From assembly GCA_040905285.1 (NCBI GenBank), contig JBBDRV010000026.1:1-11910 (forward strand): 11,910 bases of DNA, written 5' to 3'. The first letter of the stretch is position 1. Every line of letters starts with the position of its first letter. The translations under genes were made by a program, and so were the position numbers. Shown in pieces: positions 1 through 7,802 of this stretch. The notes under the pieces were generated by a model. It was not told where the DNA came from, made no database searches, and saw only the letters and a program-made list of their open reading frames with translations. Source of the stretch: JBBDRV01 sp040905285. GTDB taxonomy: Bacteria; Bacteroidota; Rhodothermia; Balneolales; Balneolaceae.

Positions 1-1271
1 TTGACTTTGTAACGGTGGGTTCCGGTGTGAAGCTGGCCCGGATAGCCGCAAAGATGCTCAACTCGAAAAACCTCTCCGTTTTCAAGCAGTTCGGCACAGC
101 CAGGATAAAACACAACAGTCTTGATCTGGAATTCGTAGGTGCACGCAAAGAGAGCTACCGCCGCTCTTCACGCAAGCCGATCGTGGAAGACGGCACGCTC
201 GAGGATGACCAGTTGCGCCGCGACCTGACCATCAATGCGCTGTCCTGGTCTCTGAATCCTGATTCCTTCGGTCTGCTGGTGGATCCCTTTAACGGCATAC
301 AGGACCTGAAGAAAAAGCTGGTACGCACTCCTGTCGATCCTTCTGAAACGTTCAGCGATGATCCGCTTCGCATGATGCGTGCCGTTCGCTTTGCCACCAC
401 ACTTCAGTTCAATATAGAAACCGGGACCTGGGAGGCCCTCTGCGAGATGTCCGGAAGGCTGGAGATTATTTCCAGGGAACGTATTCTGGAAGAGCTGAAT
501 AAAATAATACTGTCACCGAAACCTTCTGTCGGATTTACAATGCTTCTTAAATCAGGCCTTCTGCAGCAAATCCTCCCCGAAATGGTCAAACTGCAGGGTG
601 TGGATGAGGTGAAGGGCGTTCGCCATAAAGACAATTTCTGGCATACGCTGAAAGTGCTCGACAATGCTGCAGAGATGTCGGACAATCTGTGGCTGAGATG
701 GGCGGCCGTCATGCATGATATTGCAAAACCGCCGACTAAAAAATTCGTACAGGGAGTCGGGTGGACATTCCACGGCCACGATGCCCTGGGGGCCAGGTGG
801 GTTCCGCGGCTGTTCCGGCGGCTTGGACTGCCCCTGGACGAGCGGATGAAGTATGTTAAAAAACTGGTCAGGCTGCACCTCAGGCCGATCGCACTGGCCT
901 CCAAAGAGGTGACCGACAGCGCTGTCCGCCGTCTCATCTATGAGGCCGGAGACGACATCGATGACCTGATGACTCTTTGCCGTGCCGATATAACCAGTAA
1001 AAATGAACGGAAGGTTGAACAGTACCTGAAGAATTTTGACAAGGTCGAAAAAAAATTACGGGAAGTCGAACAGGTAGACAAAATCAGGAACTGGAAAAAT
1101 CCTGTCAGGGGGGAAGATATCATGAAGATGCTGAATGTCCGGGAGGGGCCGGCTGTAGGGCAAATCAAGGAAATGATTAAAAATGCCATCCTGGACGGGG
1201 TAATTCCCAACGAGCGGGAAGCGGCTCTGGAGTACATGAAAAAAGTAGCAGATGACCTTCTGAAGAAGTGA
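1..1271 (+). CDS. cca: tRNA nucleotidyltransferase (CCA-adding) / poly(A) polymerase family protein, 5' end outside window
   Basis: Class II nucleotidyltransferase that adds or repairs the 3' CCA end of tRNAs, or adds poly(A) tails to RNA; the two activities cannot be told apart from sequence alone. The open frame runs from the window edge (first full codon at 3), and the first visible residues, DFVTVGSG, are the end of the catalytic DxD motif, so only the first part of the head domain is missing. About 422 residues are visible. Seen in order: the segment LEFVGARKESYRRSSRKP, the RRDLTINAL motif (visible residues 72-80), DPLRMMRAVRFA (120-131), and a C-terminal HD phosphohydrolase-type domain with the HD pair at 714-719 (FWHTLKVLD upstream, MHDIAKP at the pair). 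The HD fusion is common in this family. It ends in TGA and converges on the oxidoreductase gene, 43 bases away. Confidence 0.93.
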   Translation, partial: DFVTVGSGVKLARIAAKMLNSKNLSVFKQFGTARIKHNSLDLEFVGARKESYRRSSRKPIVEDGTLEDDQLRRDLTINALSWSLNPDSFGLLVDPFNGIQDLKKKLVRTPVDPSETFSDDPLRMMRAVRFATTLQFNIETGTWEALCEMSGRLEIISRERILEELNKIILSPKPSVGFTMLLKSGLLQQILPEMVKLQGVDEVKGVRHKDNFWHTLKVLDNAAEMSDNLWLRWAAVMHDIAKPPTKKFVQGVGWTFHGHDALGARWVPRLFRRLGLPLDERMKYVKKLVRLHLRPIALASKEVTDSAVRRLIYEAGDDIDDLMTLCRADITSKNERKVEQYLKNFDKVEKKLREVEQVDKIRNWKNPVRGEDIMKMLNVREGPAVGQIKEMIKNAILDGVIPNEREAALEYMKKVADDLLKK

Positions 1272-1301
1272 CGGGGCTTTCAGTTGCAGCTTTTACGGAG
1301 G

Positions 1302-1326
1302 CTACAGCTTCACCCTACAGCTTCAC
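1302..1326. repeat. Short tandem duplication over a stop codon
   Basis: The 12-base word CTACAGCTTCAC occurs at 1302-1313 and again at 1315-1326, a 13-base period. On the minus strand this gives GTGAAGCTGTAG twice, so the last codons and stop of the oxidoreductase gene are duplicated just behind the real stop. Replication slippage is the simplest explanation. No function is implied. Confidence 0.85.
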
Positions 1327-2388
1327 GGATTTCCCTGTCCGGACAGATTCGTCACTGGCAAGCACGATCCTCAGGGTATGGACCACCTCCCTGAGGTGGC
1401 CGGAAAGATCCAGATTATCTTTGATCGCCCGGAGAAAAAATTTCTGCTCCAGAAGGCACAGCTCATCGTGTTCCGGCTCCTCCGGCGTTTCGATGATTTT
1501 GTCTTCTTTTGCAAACTTGCCATTCCGGTCCAGGTCAGCCGGATGAAATTGCAGGCGGTTCACAGCTGTATGACCGCCGATATCTGCAGACCGGCCGCGC
1601 GGGCCGTTAAATGTTTCCTTACGGATACTCACACTTCCTTTCGGTCCGTAAACATCTTTTATAAAATAAGCATTTTCACTGATCATCGGGCCCCAGCCTG
1701 ATTCATACCAGCCGGCGGAACCATCATCGAACGTAACCTGAAGCTGACCGTAATTGTACATGCCCGGCCTGAGCTCGTCACTGAGTCTGACCCCGACGGC
1801 ATGAACATGCACAGGAGCTGCTTTGGTCATCTGGCACATTACGTCAACATAATGAACCCCGCAATCCACAATGGGTGACATGGCATTCATAATCTTTTTA
1901 TGCACTTCCCACTCGTCGCCGGTACTCTGCTGATTCAGGTTCATTCTCATGACAAGGGGCTTGCCCAGCTTTTGTGCATACCCTATAAATTTGATCCAGC
2001 CGGGATGATGCCTCAGAATATATCCCACGACCACTTTTTTACCTGTCTCCCCCGACATCCGGACGACCGCTTCTGCATCTTTCACTGATTCTGCGACCGG
2101 TTTCTCCACAAACACATGGGCGCCTGACTCCATGGCCCTGATCGTATAGCGGGCATGGGTTTCGGGATAGGTGCTGATGCAGACAGCATCAGGACTGGTT
2201 TTCGCCAGAGCTTCTTCATAATCACTGAACCGCGGAATGTCTCCGAGCTCTTTTGAGAGCCGGCTGCGGCTTTGCGGACCCCTGCTGACCACGCCTGTTA
2301 TGTTGAATTCGTCAAGCCTGTGATAGGCCCTTGCATGGGACGATCCCATGTTGCCGCAGCCAACAACCAGTACATCAATAGGTTTCAT
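1315..2388 (-). CDS. Gfo/Idh/MocA family NAD(P)-dependent oxidoreductase
   Basis: A 357-residue protein with the family's two-domain layout. The N-terminal Rossmann fold shows VVGCGNMG (residues 8-15), the binding loop for NAD(P). EKP at 95-97 holds the usual catalytic lysine, and DCGVHYVD at 175-182 is the conserved D-x-x-x-H active-site element of the C-terminal alpha/beta domain. Family members oxidise or reduce sugars, inositols or related hydroxyl compounds; the substrate here cannot be read from the sequence. No signal peptide is seen, so it is probably cytoplasmic. The frame stays open upstream to 2829, but the Rossmann strand starts at MKPIDVLVVG, so ATG at 2386-2388 is chosen; ATG at 2401-2403 (five residues longer) is the alternative. 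No Shine-Dalgarno is evident. A 13-base tandem duplication covers the stop region. Confidence 0.92.
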   Translation of the reverse strand: MKPIDVLVVGCGNMGSSHARAYHRLDEFNITGVVSRGPQSRSRLSKELGDIPRFSDYEEALAKTSPDAVCISTYPETHARYTIRAMESGAHVFVEKPVAESVKDAEAVVRMSGETGKKVVVGYILRHHPGWIKFIGYAQKLGKPLVMRMNLNQQSTGDEWEVHKKIMNAMSPIVDCGVHYVDVMCQMTKAAPVHVHAVGVRLSDELRPGMYNYGQLQVTFDDGSAGWYESGWGPMISENAYFIKDVYGPKGSVSIRKETFNGPRGRSADIGGHTAVNRLQFHPADLDRNGKFAKEDKIIETPEEPEHDELCLLEQKFFLRAIKDNLDLSGHLREVVHTLRIVLASDESVRTGKSVKL

Positions 2389-2686
2389 CTTATGCTGTTT
2401 CATCAGGATTGGTATCTGTAAGAATGCGCAGGGGAGTAACGGACCTTTTCGCCACGCGGAAGCCAACAGCGCTTTCAGTTCACTGTTTACCCGCCTGGCT
2501 AACCTGTCTGTCCGCTGAGATCCGTTGCGGGAACACACCGGGGCGGATTCCCGGATTGCCTGACGGATTATAGCAGGTAACTGAAAAACTAACAAATAGC
2601 ATCCTCGGACATCTGCCTGTAGATAACTTTTAAATTCAGTAAGCTTGTTATACATTTTGATTTTTAATCGAACAAACTCCTGCACT
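2389..2686. other. Intergenic stretch with no recognisable gene
   Basis: This divergent spacer separates the oxidoreductase start from the deacylase remnant. The minus-strand frame of the oxidoreductase stays open through it, but the conceptual translation is low in hydrophobic periodicity and resembles nothing I recognise. A possible weak stem pairs CGGGAA (2528-2533) with TTCCCG (2548-2553) across a 14-base loop. The right half (about 2581-2680) is more AT-rich and could hold promoters, but I could not find a matched pair of promoter boxes for either direction. Confidence 0.5.
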
Positions 2687-2934
2687 ATGTTTAGAATGGA
2701 ATTTCTGCTGCTGTGCTCACTGGTATTTTTCACGTCCTTCTGCACCTCCGGACAAGCGGAATACGATGTGCTGATAAGGAACGGCCGTGTTCTGGACGGT
2801 ACAGGCAATCCATGGCATCTCACCGACATAGCCAGTTTGCAATAGACGGAAAGGAGCTTACCGGAAACATGGCAGGAAGGATTCTGAAGAGGGCAGGATG
2901 CGGCACGGAATGTGATCAGGCAGAAACACCCTGA
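2687..2934 (+). pseudogene. Remnant of a secreted N-acyl-D-amino-acid deacylase (D-aminoacylase/amidohydrolase family), internally deleted and frameshifted
   Basis: The first part (2687-2845) encodes a start (ATG 2687 or 2696), a hydrophobic signal sequence with LLLCSLVFF and a cysteine near its end, then YDVLIRNGRVLDGTGNPW, the characteristic N-terminal strand of D-aminoacylase-type amidohydrolases. The frame runs to DIASLQ and stops. From about 2836 the reading frame one base back continues as AIDGKELTGNMAGRILKR to a stop at 2934; this resembles the family's C-terminal tail, where a G-x-x-TG-x-x-x-G(R/K)-x-L pattern follows the last strand. Intact members are roughly 480-580 residues with metal-binding histidines (HTH type). 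All of that is absent, so an internal deletion of some 400 or more codons plus a frame change is inferred. The N-terminal match is clear; the C-terminal match is weaker and rests on pattern memory. Confidence 0.72.
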
Positions 2935-2958
2935 GCTGAAATCCTCCCTGCGCTTCTC

Positions 2959-2977
2959 CGCTGCCGGTACGGCAGCG
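2959..2977. repeat. Perfect 8-bp hairpin without T tract
   Basis: CGCTGCCG and CGGCAGCG pair perfectly around a 3-base GTA loop. No run of T follows on either strand, so it is not a standard intrinsic terminator. It lies just behind the deacylase remnant and could be a leftover transcript-end structure or an unrelated palindrome. Confidence 0.6.
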
Positions 2978-3027
2978 CCAAAACGTCTGCCGGTGAACAG
3001 GCAAAGCAGCCGGATGAACAGTTAACA

Positions 3028-3060
3028 GAACCGGGGCCGGTTCAGGATCTTTTTTTCTTT
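3028..3060 (+). terminator. Candidate intrinsic terminator upstream of ispE
   Basis: GAACCG (3028-3033) pairs with CGGTTC (3038-3043) around GGGC. A T-rich tract CTTTTTTTCTTT follows at 3049-3060. The stem is short and six bases separate it from the T run, so strength is uncertain. Its position suits termination of transcripts from the now-broken deacylase gene and insulation of ispE. Confidence 0.4.
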
Positions 3061-3157
3061 GTGCTGTGTTAGTTTTCACACACCGAACAGGTAAATTAGT
3101 ACCCCGTATCTGTCTGAACCTTAAAATTTTCATTCATTCCAATGAATCAACTGCCAT

Positions 3158-4021
3158 ATGTGGATAGCTGAGTCTTATGCCAAGATCAATTTGGGCCTCT
3201 TCGTGCTTGAACGGCTGCCGACCGGATTTCACAATATTGAAACGGGGTTTTGTTTCATAGAATGGAAGGACAGATTTGAAGTGGTGGAATCGGATGCTTT
3301 TTCCCTTTCCCTGACCGATCCGGCGATTCCCTCGGATGACGGTAATCTTGTTACCCGTGCCTATGCCGCTTTTGAAAAATATATCGGCCTGAAAAAAAAC
3401 TATGCCATACGTATCACAAAAAATGTGCCGGCAGGCGCCGGTCTGGGCGGGGGAAGCAGTAATGCGGCCCTTACCCTGCGCCTGCTGAACAAGCTCGAAG
3501 GTACCGGTCTTTCCACTGATGACCTGGTCGATCTGAGTCGCAATCTCGGTGCCGATATAGCTTTCTTTATCAAAGGCAAACCGGCCCTGGGAAGAGGCCT
3601 GGGCCAGGATATCGAACCTTTGGACATTCAGCCTGACTCGTGGATTGTAACGATATATCCGGGCTTTGAAAGTGCCGCATCAGAAGCCTATAGAGATTGT
3701 TCACCCAATCCGCAACCTGATTTTTCCCTAAGAAATGTTCTGGCGGAAGCCCCTCTCGAAGAGTGGCGGTATCTGTTGCAGAATGATTTGGAACCGCCGG
3801 TGATCGCCAGATATGAATTGATCGGGAATATCAAGGACCAGCTTTATGAGTTCGGTGCGGATTACGCTTCCATGAGCGGCAGCGGTTCCGCTGTCTACGG
3901 TCTTTTTGAGCAGGATTTTGTTGCTGTCAGTGCGTACGAAGGGTTTCAGGATCTCGGTTTCAGGACCAACATAACCCGTCCGGCTTTTAAACCCGACAAC
4001 GGAATCTATCTAAACGAGTAA
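3158..4021 (+). CDS. ispE: 4-diphosphocytidyl-2-C-methyl-D-erythritol kinase
   Basis: GHMP kinase that phosphorylates the 2-hydroxyl of 4-diphosphocytidyl-2-C-methyl-D-erythritol with ATP, the fourth step of the MEP route to isoprenoid precursors, in the cytoplasm. The protein has 287 residues, normal for IspE. Visible signatures: AKINLGL at 8-14 with the conserved Lys9, H25 in the substrate-binding region, the GHMP ATP-binding loop PAGAGLGGGSSNAA (91-104), Asp133 in GADIAFF as the likely catalytic base, and MSGSGSAVYGLF (239-250). ATG at 3158 is the only start that places the first beta-strand correctly; no clear Shine-Dalgarno is seen. glgP follows after 22 bases in the same direction, so the two may share a transcript, although their pathways are not linked. 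Confidence 0.96.
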   Translation: MWIAESYAKINLGLFVLERLPTGFHNIETGFCFIEWKDRFEVVESDAFSLSLTDPAIPSDDGNLVTRAYAAFEKYIGLKKNYAIRITKNVPAGAGLGGGSSNAALTLRLLNKLEGTGLSTDDLVDLSRNLGADIAFFIKGKPALGRGLGQDIEPLDIQPDSWIVTIYPGFESAASEAYRDCSPNPQPDFSLRNVLAEAPLEEWRYLLQNDLEPPVIARYELIGNIKDQLYEFGADYASMSGSGSAVYGLFEQDFVAVSAYEGFQDLGFRTNITRPAFKPDNGIYLNE

Positions 4022-4043
4022 AAGAGAAAACCATCAAGTGACT

Positions 4044-6512
4044 ATGAATAAAAAAACGAGGATCAGTCCCCGTTCCGGAATGGATGCGGACGCTTTCCGT
4101 GAAGATATAAAGCAGCACCTGAAATACACCCTGGCGAAGGATAACTATTCCAGTACCGACTGGGACAATTACAGAAGCGTTGTATTAACGCTTCTGGACC
4201 GGCTCCATGAGCGATGGATCAATACCCAGCAGGCCTATTATGAAAAAGACGTCAAAAGGGTCTATTACATTTCGATGGAGTATCTGATTGGCCGCCTGCT
4301 CGATAATATGCTTATAAATCTCGGGGTGCAGGATGTCGCTGCAGAGGCAATGGATGACCTCGGACTGGATTATGATAAACTCAGGAACACGGAATGGGAC
4401 GCAGGCCTGGGGAATGGCGGGCTGGGACGTCTTGCGGCCTGCTTTCTGGACTCCATGGCCACGCTGGGCATACCGGCAATGGGGTATGGTATCCGTTATG
4501 ACTATGGCATTTTTTATCAGCGTATCGCAGATGGATATCAGGTGGAAAAGCCCGATCTCTGGCTCAGATACGGCAATCCCTGGGATACGGTGAGGCCAAA
4601 AACACAATACCCCGTTCAATTCTACGGCCAGGCGAGTCCGTATCACGATAGCAACGGTGACCTTCGCTTCCGGTGGAAAAATACACACGAGGTACTGGCT
4701 CTTGCCTATGACACTCCGATTCCCGGTTATAAAAATGAAATTGTGAATAATCTGAGGCTCTGGAAAGCGGCCTCCTCCTCTGCCATCGACCTGAAGAGTT
4801 TCAACCAGGGGCAGTATATAGATGCGGTCCGCGATACCCAGCTGAACGAAAATATCTCACGGGTCCTCTATCCCAATGACAAGGTGTTCGTGGGCCAGGA
4901 ACTGCGGCTAAAACAGGAATATTTTCTCGTTGCCGCATCCGTCAGGGATATCCTCAGAAGATTCAAAAAGGTACACAGGGACTGGCGAAAGCTGCCGGAA
5001 AAAGTAGCCATTCAGTGCAACGACACCCATCCGAACCTGGCCATTCCCGAATTGATGCGAATCCTGATTGACGAAGAGGGACTTTCCTGGGAAAAGAGCT
5101 GGGAAATAGTCGTCCCGACCGTTTCCTATACAAATCATACACTTCTGCCCGAAGCCCTGGAAAAATGGCCTGTTTCGCTGGTACGTTCCCTGCTGCCCCG
5201 CCATCTCCATATTATTTACGAGATCAACCGCCGCTTCCTGAAAACCGTGCAGGCCAGCTTCAGCGATGACCGCAGCAAGATAAGCCGCATGTCCATTATC
5301 GGTGAAGGAGAAAACCCGGTGATCCACATGGCCTCTCTTGGAATCGTAGGTTCCCACAAGATAAACGGTGTGGCGGCGCTGCACAGCGACCTGATTAAAA
5401 AGTCGCTTTTCAGGGACTTCCATGATTTGTGGCCCGGGCGCTTTACGAACAAAACCAACGGAATTACACCCAGACGCTGGCTGAGGCAGTGCAACCGGGA
5501 ACTGTCGGATCTGGTCACTTCAAAAATAGGGGGGGACTGGGTGACCGACCTTGTCAAAATCAGGGAGATCGAAAAATTCGCAGGGGACGACTCGTTCAGA
5601 AAGAAATTTGCCGCGATCAAGCAAAACAACAAAAACCGGCTGTCTGACTATATAGAGAAGGTGCAGAACCTAACCGTCAACCGCACCTCGATTTTCGATA
5701 TTCAGATCAAGCGTATACATGAATACAAACGCCAGCTTCTGGCCGCTCTTCATGTTATTGTTATGTATAACCGGATCAGGGAGAATCCAGAACAGGATGT
5801 TGTGCCCAGAACGGTCATTTTCGGAGGAAAGGCGGCACCGGGGTATACAATGGCAAAAATGCATATCAAACTGATTAACAGCATCGGGGAAAAGGTGAAT
5901 CGCGACCCCGATATCGGGGACAAGCTGAAATGCATATTCCTGGAAAACTACAGCGTGACCCTTGCCGAAAAAATGATCCCCGCAGCCAATCTGTCTGAGC
6001 AGATCTCAACGGCCGGCATGGAGGCGTCCGGTACCGGCAATATGAAGTTTGCCCTGAACGGAGCCTTAACGATTGGCACTCTGGACGGCGCCAACATCGA
6101 AATACTTGAAGAGGTTGGCCGGGAAAACATCTTCATCTTTGGAAAAAGTGTGGAGGAGGTGGAAAAATTACGTCACGAAGGATATGATCCCTGGAACTAC
6201 TATCATTCGGATGATGAGCTGAAAAAAGCGATTGACCAGATTAAAGACGGTTTCTTCAGTCCCGCCGACGAACCGCAGCTTTTTTCCCCTGTTATCGATG
6301 CTCTCTTGCACAAGGGAGACTATTTCCTGGTGCTGGCCGATTTCCGGTCTTATCTTGAAAAGCAGAAAGAAGTTGAAAAGCTGTATCAGGACCGGGATAT
6401 GTGGACCAGAAAGGCAATCCTGAATATGGCCCGAGTGGGTAAATTCTCTTCAGACCGCACTATTCGCGAGTATGCGGATGAAATCTGGAAGGTACCTGTG
6501 AACAACAGCTGA
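4044..6512 (+). CDS. glgP: Glycogen/starch/alpha-glucan phosphorylase (GT35)
   Basis: PLP-dependent phosphorylase that releases glucose-1-phosphate from the non-reducing ends of glycogen or maltodextrin; cytoplasmic. The protein has 822 residues from ATG 4044, a typical full length. Family landmarks in order: YYISMEYLIGRLLDN, LGNGGLGRLAACFLDS (from residue 122), NDTHPNLAIPELMRIL, TNHTLLPEALEKW, NKTNGITPRRWL, DIQIKRIHEYKRQLL, FGGKAAPGY, and the PLP site SGTGNMKFALNGALTIGTLD with the Schiff-base lysine near residue 668. GTG at 4038, two codons earlier, is a possible alternative start. It converges on the tonB gene with 50 bases between stops. No other glycogen gene is nearby, so regulation within a glycogen operon is not indicated here. 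It could prefer maltodextrin over glycogen, which sequence inspection does not settle. Confidence 0.97.
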   Translation: MNKKTRISPRSGMDADAFREDIKQHLKYTLAKDNYSSTDWDNYRSVVLTLLDRLHERWINTQQAYYEKDVKRVYYISMEYLIGRLLDNMLINLGVQDVAAEAMDDLGLDYDKLRNTEWDAGLGNGGLGRLAACFLDSMATLGIPAMGYGIRYDYGIFYQRIADGYQVEKPDLWLRYGNPWDTVRPKTQYPVQFYGQASPYHDSNGDLRFRWKNTHEVLALAYDTPIPGYKNEIVNNLRLWKAASSSAIDLKSFNQGQYIDAVRDTQLNENISRVLYPNDKVFVGQELRLKQEYFLVAASVRDILRRFKKVHRDWRKLPEKVAIQCNDTHPNLAIPELMRILIDEEGLSWEKSWEIVVPTVSYTNHTLLPEALEKWPVSLVRSLLPRHLHIIYEINRRFLKTVQASFSDDRSKISRMSIIGEGENPVIHMASLGIVGSHKINGVAALHSDLIKKSLFRDFHDLWPGRFTNKTNGITPRRWLRQCNRELSDLVTSKIGGDWVTDLVKIREIEKFAGDDSFRKKFAAIKQNNKNRLSDYIEKVQNLTVNRTSIFDIQIKRIHEYKRQLLAALHVIVMYNRIRENPEQDVVPRTVIFGGKAAPGYTMAKMHIKLINSIGEKVNRDPDIGDKLKCIFLENYSVTLAEKMIPAANLSEQISTAGMEASGTGNMKFALNGALTIGTLDGANIEILEEVGRENIFIFGKSVEEVEKLRHEGYDPWNYYHSDDELKKAIDQIKDGFFSPADEPQLFSPVIDALLHKGDYFLVLADFRSYLEKQKEVEKLYQDRDMWTRKAILNMARVGKFSSDRTIREYADEIWKVPVNNS

Positions 6513-6520
6513 CAGCGCTT

Positions 6521-6540
6521 GCAGCTGCAGAGGGAGCTGC
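6521..6540. terminator. Weak inverted repeat between convergent glgP and tonB
   Basis: GCAGCT (6521-6526) pairs with AGCTGC (6535-6540) across an 8-base loop, within the 50-base gap between two converging stop codons. Neither strand has a T run after it. It may help end both transcripts, but the call rests mainly on position. Confidence 0.25.
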
Positions 6541-6562
6541 GGTTTCAAGGCAGCCAAACGGG

Positions 6563-7390
6563 TCAGTCAAATACGAAGCGGAACGTAATGGTCCCCCACT
6601 GCGTCTCCTCCGGAACGCCGGATGGCAGACGAGAAAACCGCCAGCGCCGGAGTGTGTTCATCACTTCCCGTTCCAGCTCGGGATTCATTTTAAGAGTCGG
6701 GATAATCCGGCCGATCGTCCCGTCCGGAAATACTTCAAATCGAACGGTAATTACGGCCTCCACGTCTTCCCGGTTTTCAGGAAGGGGCTGGGTCATCGGT
6801 GAACGGTCAAGGTCCCCCTCCCAGCGAAGATCGTAGGGCGAAGACCTGTCAGAATCCTGACCGGTTCCCTGTTCGGCATCCAGATCGCCTTCAATACCCC
6901 GCTCATCCCCGCTGTCCTCTTCTCCCTCACTGGCCTGTTCATCTTCTATGGTCCGGGGCGGTGCGACCACTTCTTCCTGCTGTTGTTCCCGGGAAGATTC
7001 CGGATCAATCTGATCCGTGTCAGGAGTTTCAATGACATCCGCATCGATATCCTCCAGCTGTTCTGAAAGGTCGACCGGTTTTGCCGTTTCTTCTGTAACC
7101 TCTTCGGGAGTCTCTTCCGGCTCGGGCACCTCCGGGTCCGGCTCATCGGGTTCTACCTCCGCAGGATCAGGGCTGGTTGCCACTTCTTCGGGCCGTTCTT
7201 CGGCATATTCCGCCACTGTCCCTGTCCGGAACTCACCCAGAGTTACTTCCATATAGGCAGGACGGTTATCCACATTCATCTGTATATGATAAAGAAGGGC
7301 AATAATCAGAAGCAGCAGATGTATCCCGCCTGTTACAGCTGCTCCAAAGCGCTTTTCATCTTCGATATATGATTTCAGCCAGTCCAGCAT
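6563..7390 (-). CDS. tonB: TonB-family energy transducer with long acidic periplasmic linker
   Basis: A 275-residue inner-membrane-anchored protein that would pass proton-motive-force energy from ExbB/ExbD to an outer-membrane partner. A single N-terminal membrane helix spans about 17-38 and contains His24 in a T-x-x-x-H arrangement, matching the S-x-x-x-H motif of classical TonB. Residues about 57-185 form a low-complexity linker very rich in Glu and Asp, with scattered Pro, instead of the usual alternating Pro-Glu/Pro-Lys. The C-terminal domain (about 205-275) has the TonB/TolA-type strand VITVRFEVFPDGTIG, then LEREVMNTLRRWRFS and the closing strand TITFRFVF. It is the last gene of the cluster, starting 1 base after the exbD stop. 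Whether it serves nutrient uptake or the barrel at the head of the operon is open. Confidence 0.88.
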   Translation of the reverse strand: MLDWLKSYIEDEKRFGAAVTGGIHLLLLIIALLYHIQMNVDNRPAYMEVTLGEFRTGTVAEYAEERPEEVATSPDPAEVEPDEPDPEVPEPEETPEEVTEETAKPVDLSEQLEDIDADVIETPDTDQIDPESSREQQQEEVVAPPRTIEDEQASEGEEDSGDERGIEGDLDAEQGTGQDSDRSSPYDLRWEGDLDRSPMTQPLPENREDVEAVITVRFEVFPDGTIGRIIPTLKMNPELEREVMNTLRRWRFSRLPSGVPEETQWGTITFRFVFD

Positions 7391-7391
7391 T

Positions 7392-7802
7392 TTACAGATC
7401 GGCCCTCTCTGTTGCCATAACGATATTCATATTCAGTGCCTGCCCGATATTCATGACCTGCACCGCATCATCCACACGGGATTCACGGTCAGCCCGTATG
7501 ACAAGGGTCCCCTGCGGGCTGTTCCGGTATTCCTGCCGTATAATATTAGAGAGATTTGCCCTGGGTACCTGCTCCCCGTTAACATAAAACGTGCCTTCCG
7601 ACGTGACAGCAACCGAAATGTGCTGAGCATCGGTGGTTGTTCCCGCCTCGGCACGGGGTACGTCAATCCGGATGCCGACATTGGTTACAAACGATGAGGT
7701 CAGCAGGAAAAAAATAAGCAGCAGCAAAATGATATCCGTCAGTGATGACTGTGAAAAAAGTGTCAGGGGCTGAACTCTCTTGCTGTCTTTGCGAAAATCC
7801 AT
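7392..7802 (-). CDS. exbD: ExbD/TolR family biopolymer transport protein
   Basis: A 136-residue component of the ExbB-ExbD proton-driven motor. A short cytoplasmic N-terminus is followed by one membrane helix (about 20-40), with Asp23 in SSLTDIILLLLIFFLL at the position of the proton-carrying aspartate of ExbD/TolR. The periplasmic domain begins with IRIDVPRAEAG and includes YVNGEQVP and LVIRADRESR, as usual for the family. Its ATG overlaps the exbB stop by one base, which suggests translational coupling, and tonB starts 1 base after its stop. ExbD and TolR cannot be separated by inspection; the name follows the adjacent tonB-like gene. Confidence 0.93.
   Translation of the reverse strand: MDFRKDSKRVQPLTLFSQSSLTDIILLLLIFFLLTSSFVTNVGIRIDVPRAEAGTTTDAQHISVAVTSEGTFYVNGEQVPRANLSNIIRQEYRNSPQGTLVIRADRESRVDDAVQVMNIGQALNMNIVMATERADL

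Larger units (their letters stand above)
2935..3157. other. Intergenic stretch between deacylase remnant and ispE
   Basis: No credible gene is seen. The minus-strand open frame at 2858-3133 crosses the remnant and gives an arginine/proline-rich, domain-free translation, so it is not called. The stretch holds a GC-rich hairpin at 2959-2977, a terminator-like structure at 3028-3060, and an AT-richer leader of about 95 bases before the ispE start that presumably contains its promoter. I could not identify the promoter boxes with confidence. Confidence 0.5.

Noticed and set aside
2389..2829. N-terminal extension of the oxidoreductase (open frame continues 147 codons upstream of the chosen start)
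   Set aside because: The extension resembles no known domain and runs antisense through the recognisable deacylase fragment, while the Rossmann fold begins exactly at the chosen Met.
3058..3077. Bacteroidetes-type promoter (TTTG ... TAGTTTTC) ahead of ispE
   Set aside because: The two elements are only 8 bases apart, against the usual spacing of about 17-23, and the second box has a mismatch at its last base.
2858..3133. 91-residue minus-strand open frame
   Set aside because: Its translation is rich in Arg, Pro and Cys without domain features, and it overlaps the deacylase remnant, the hairpins and the terminator-like site.
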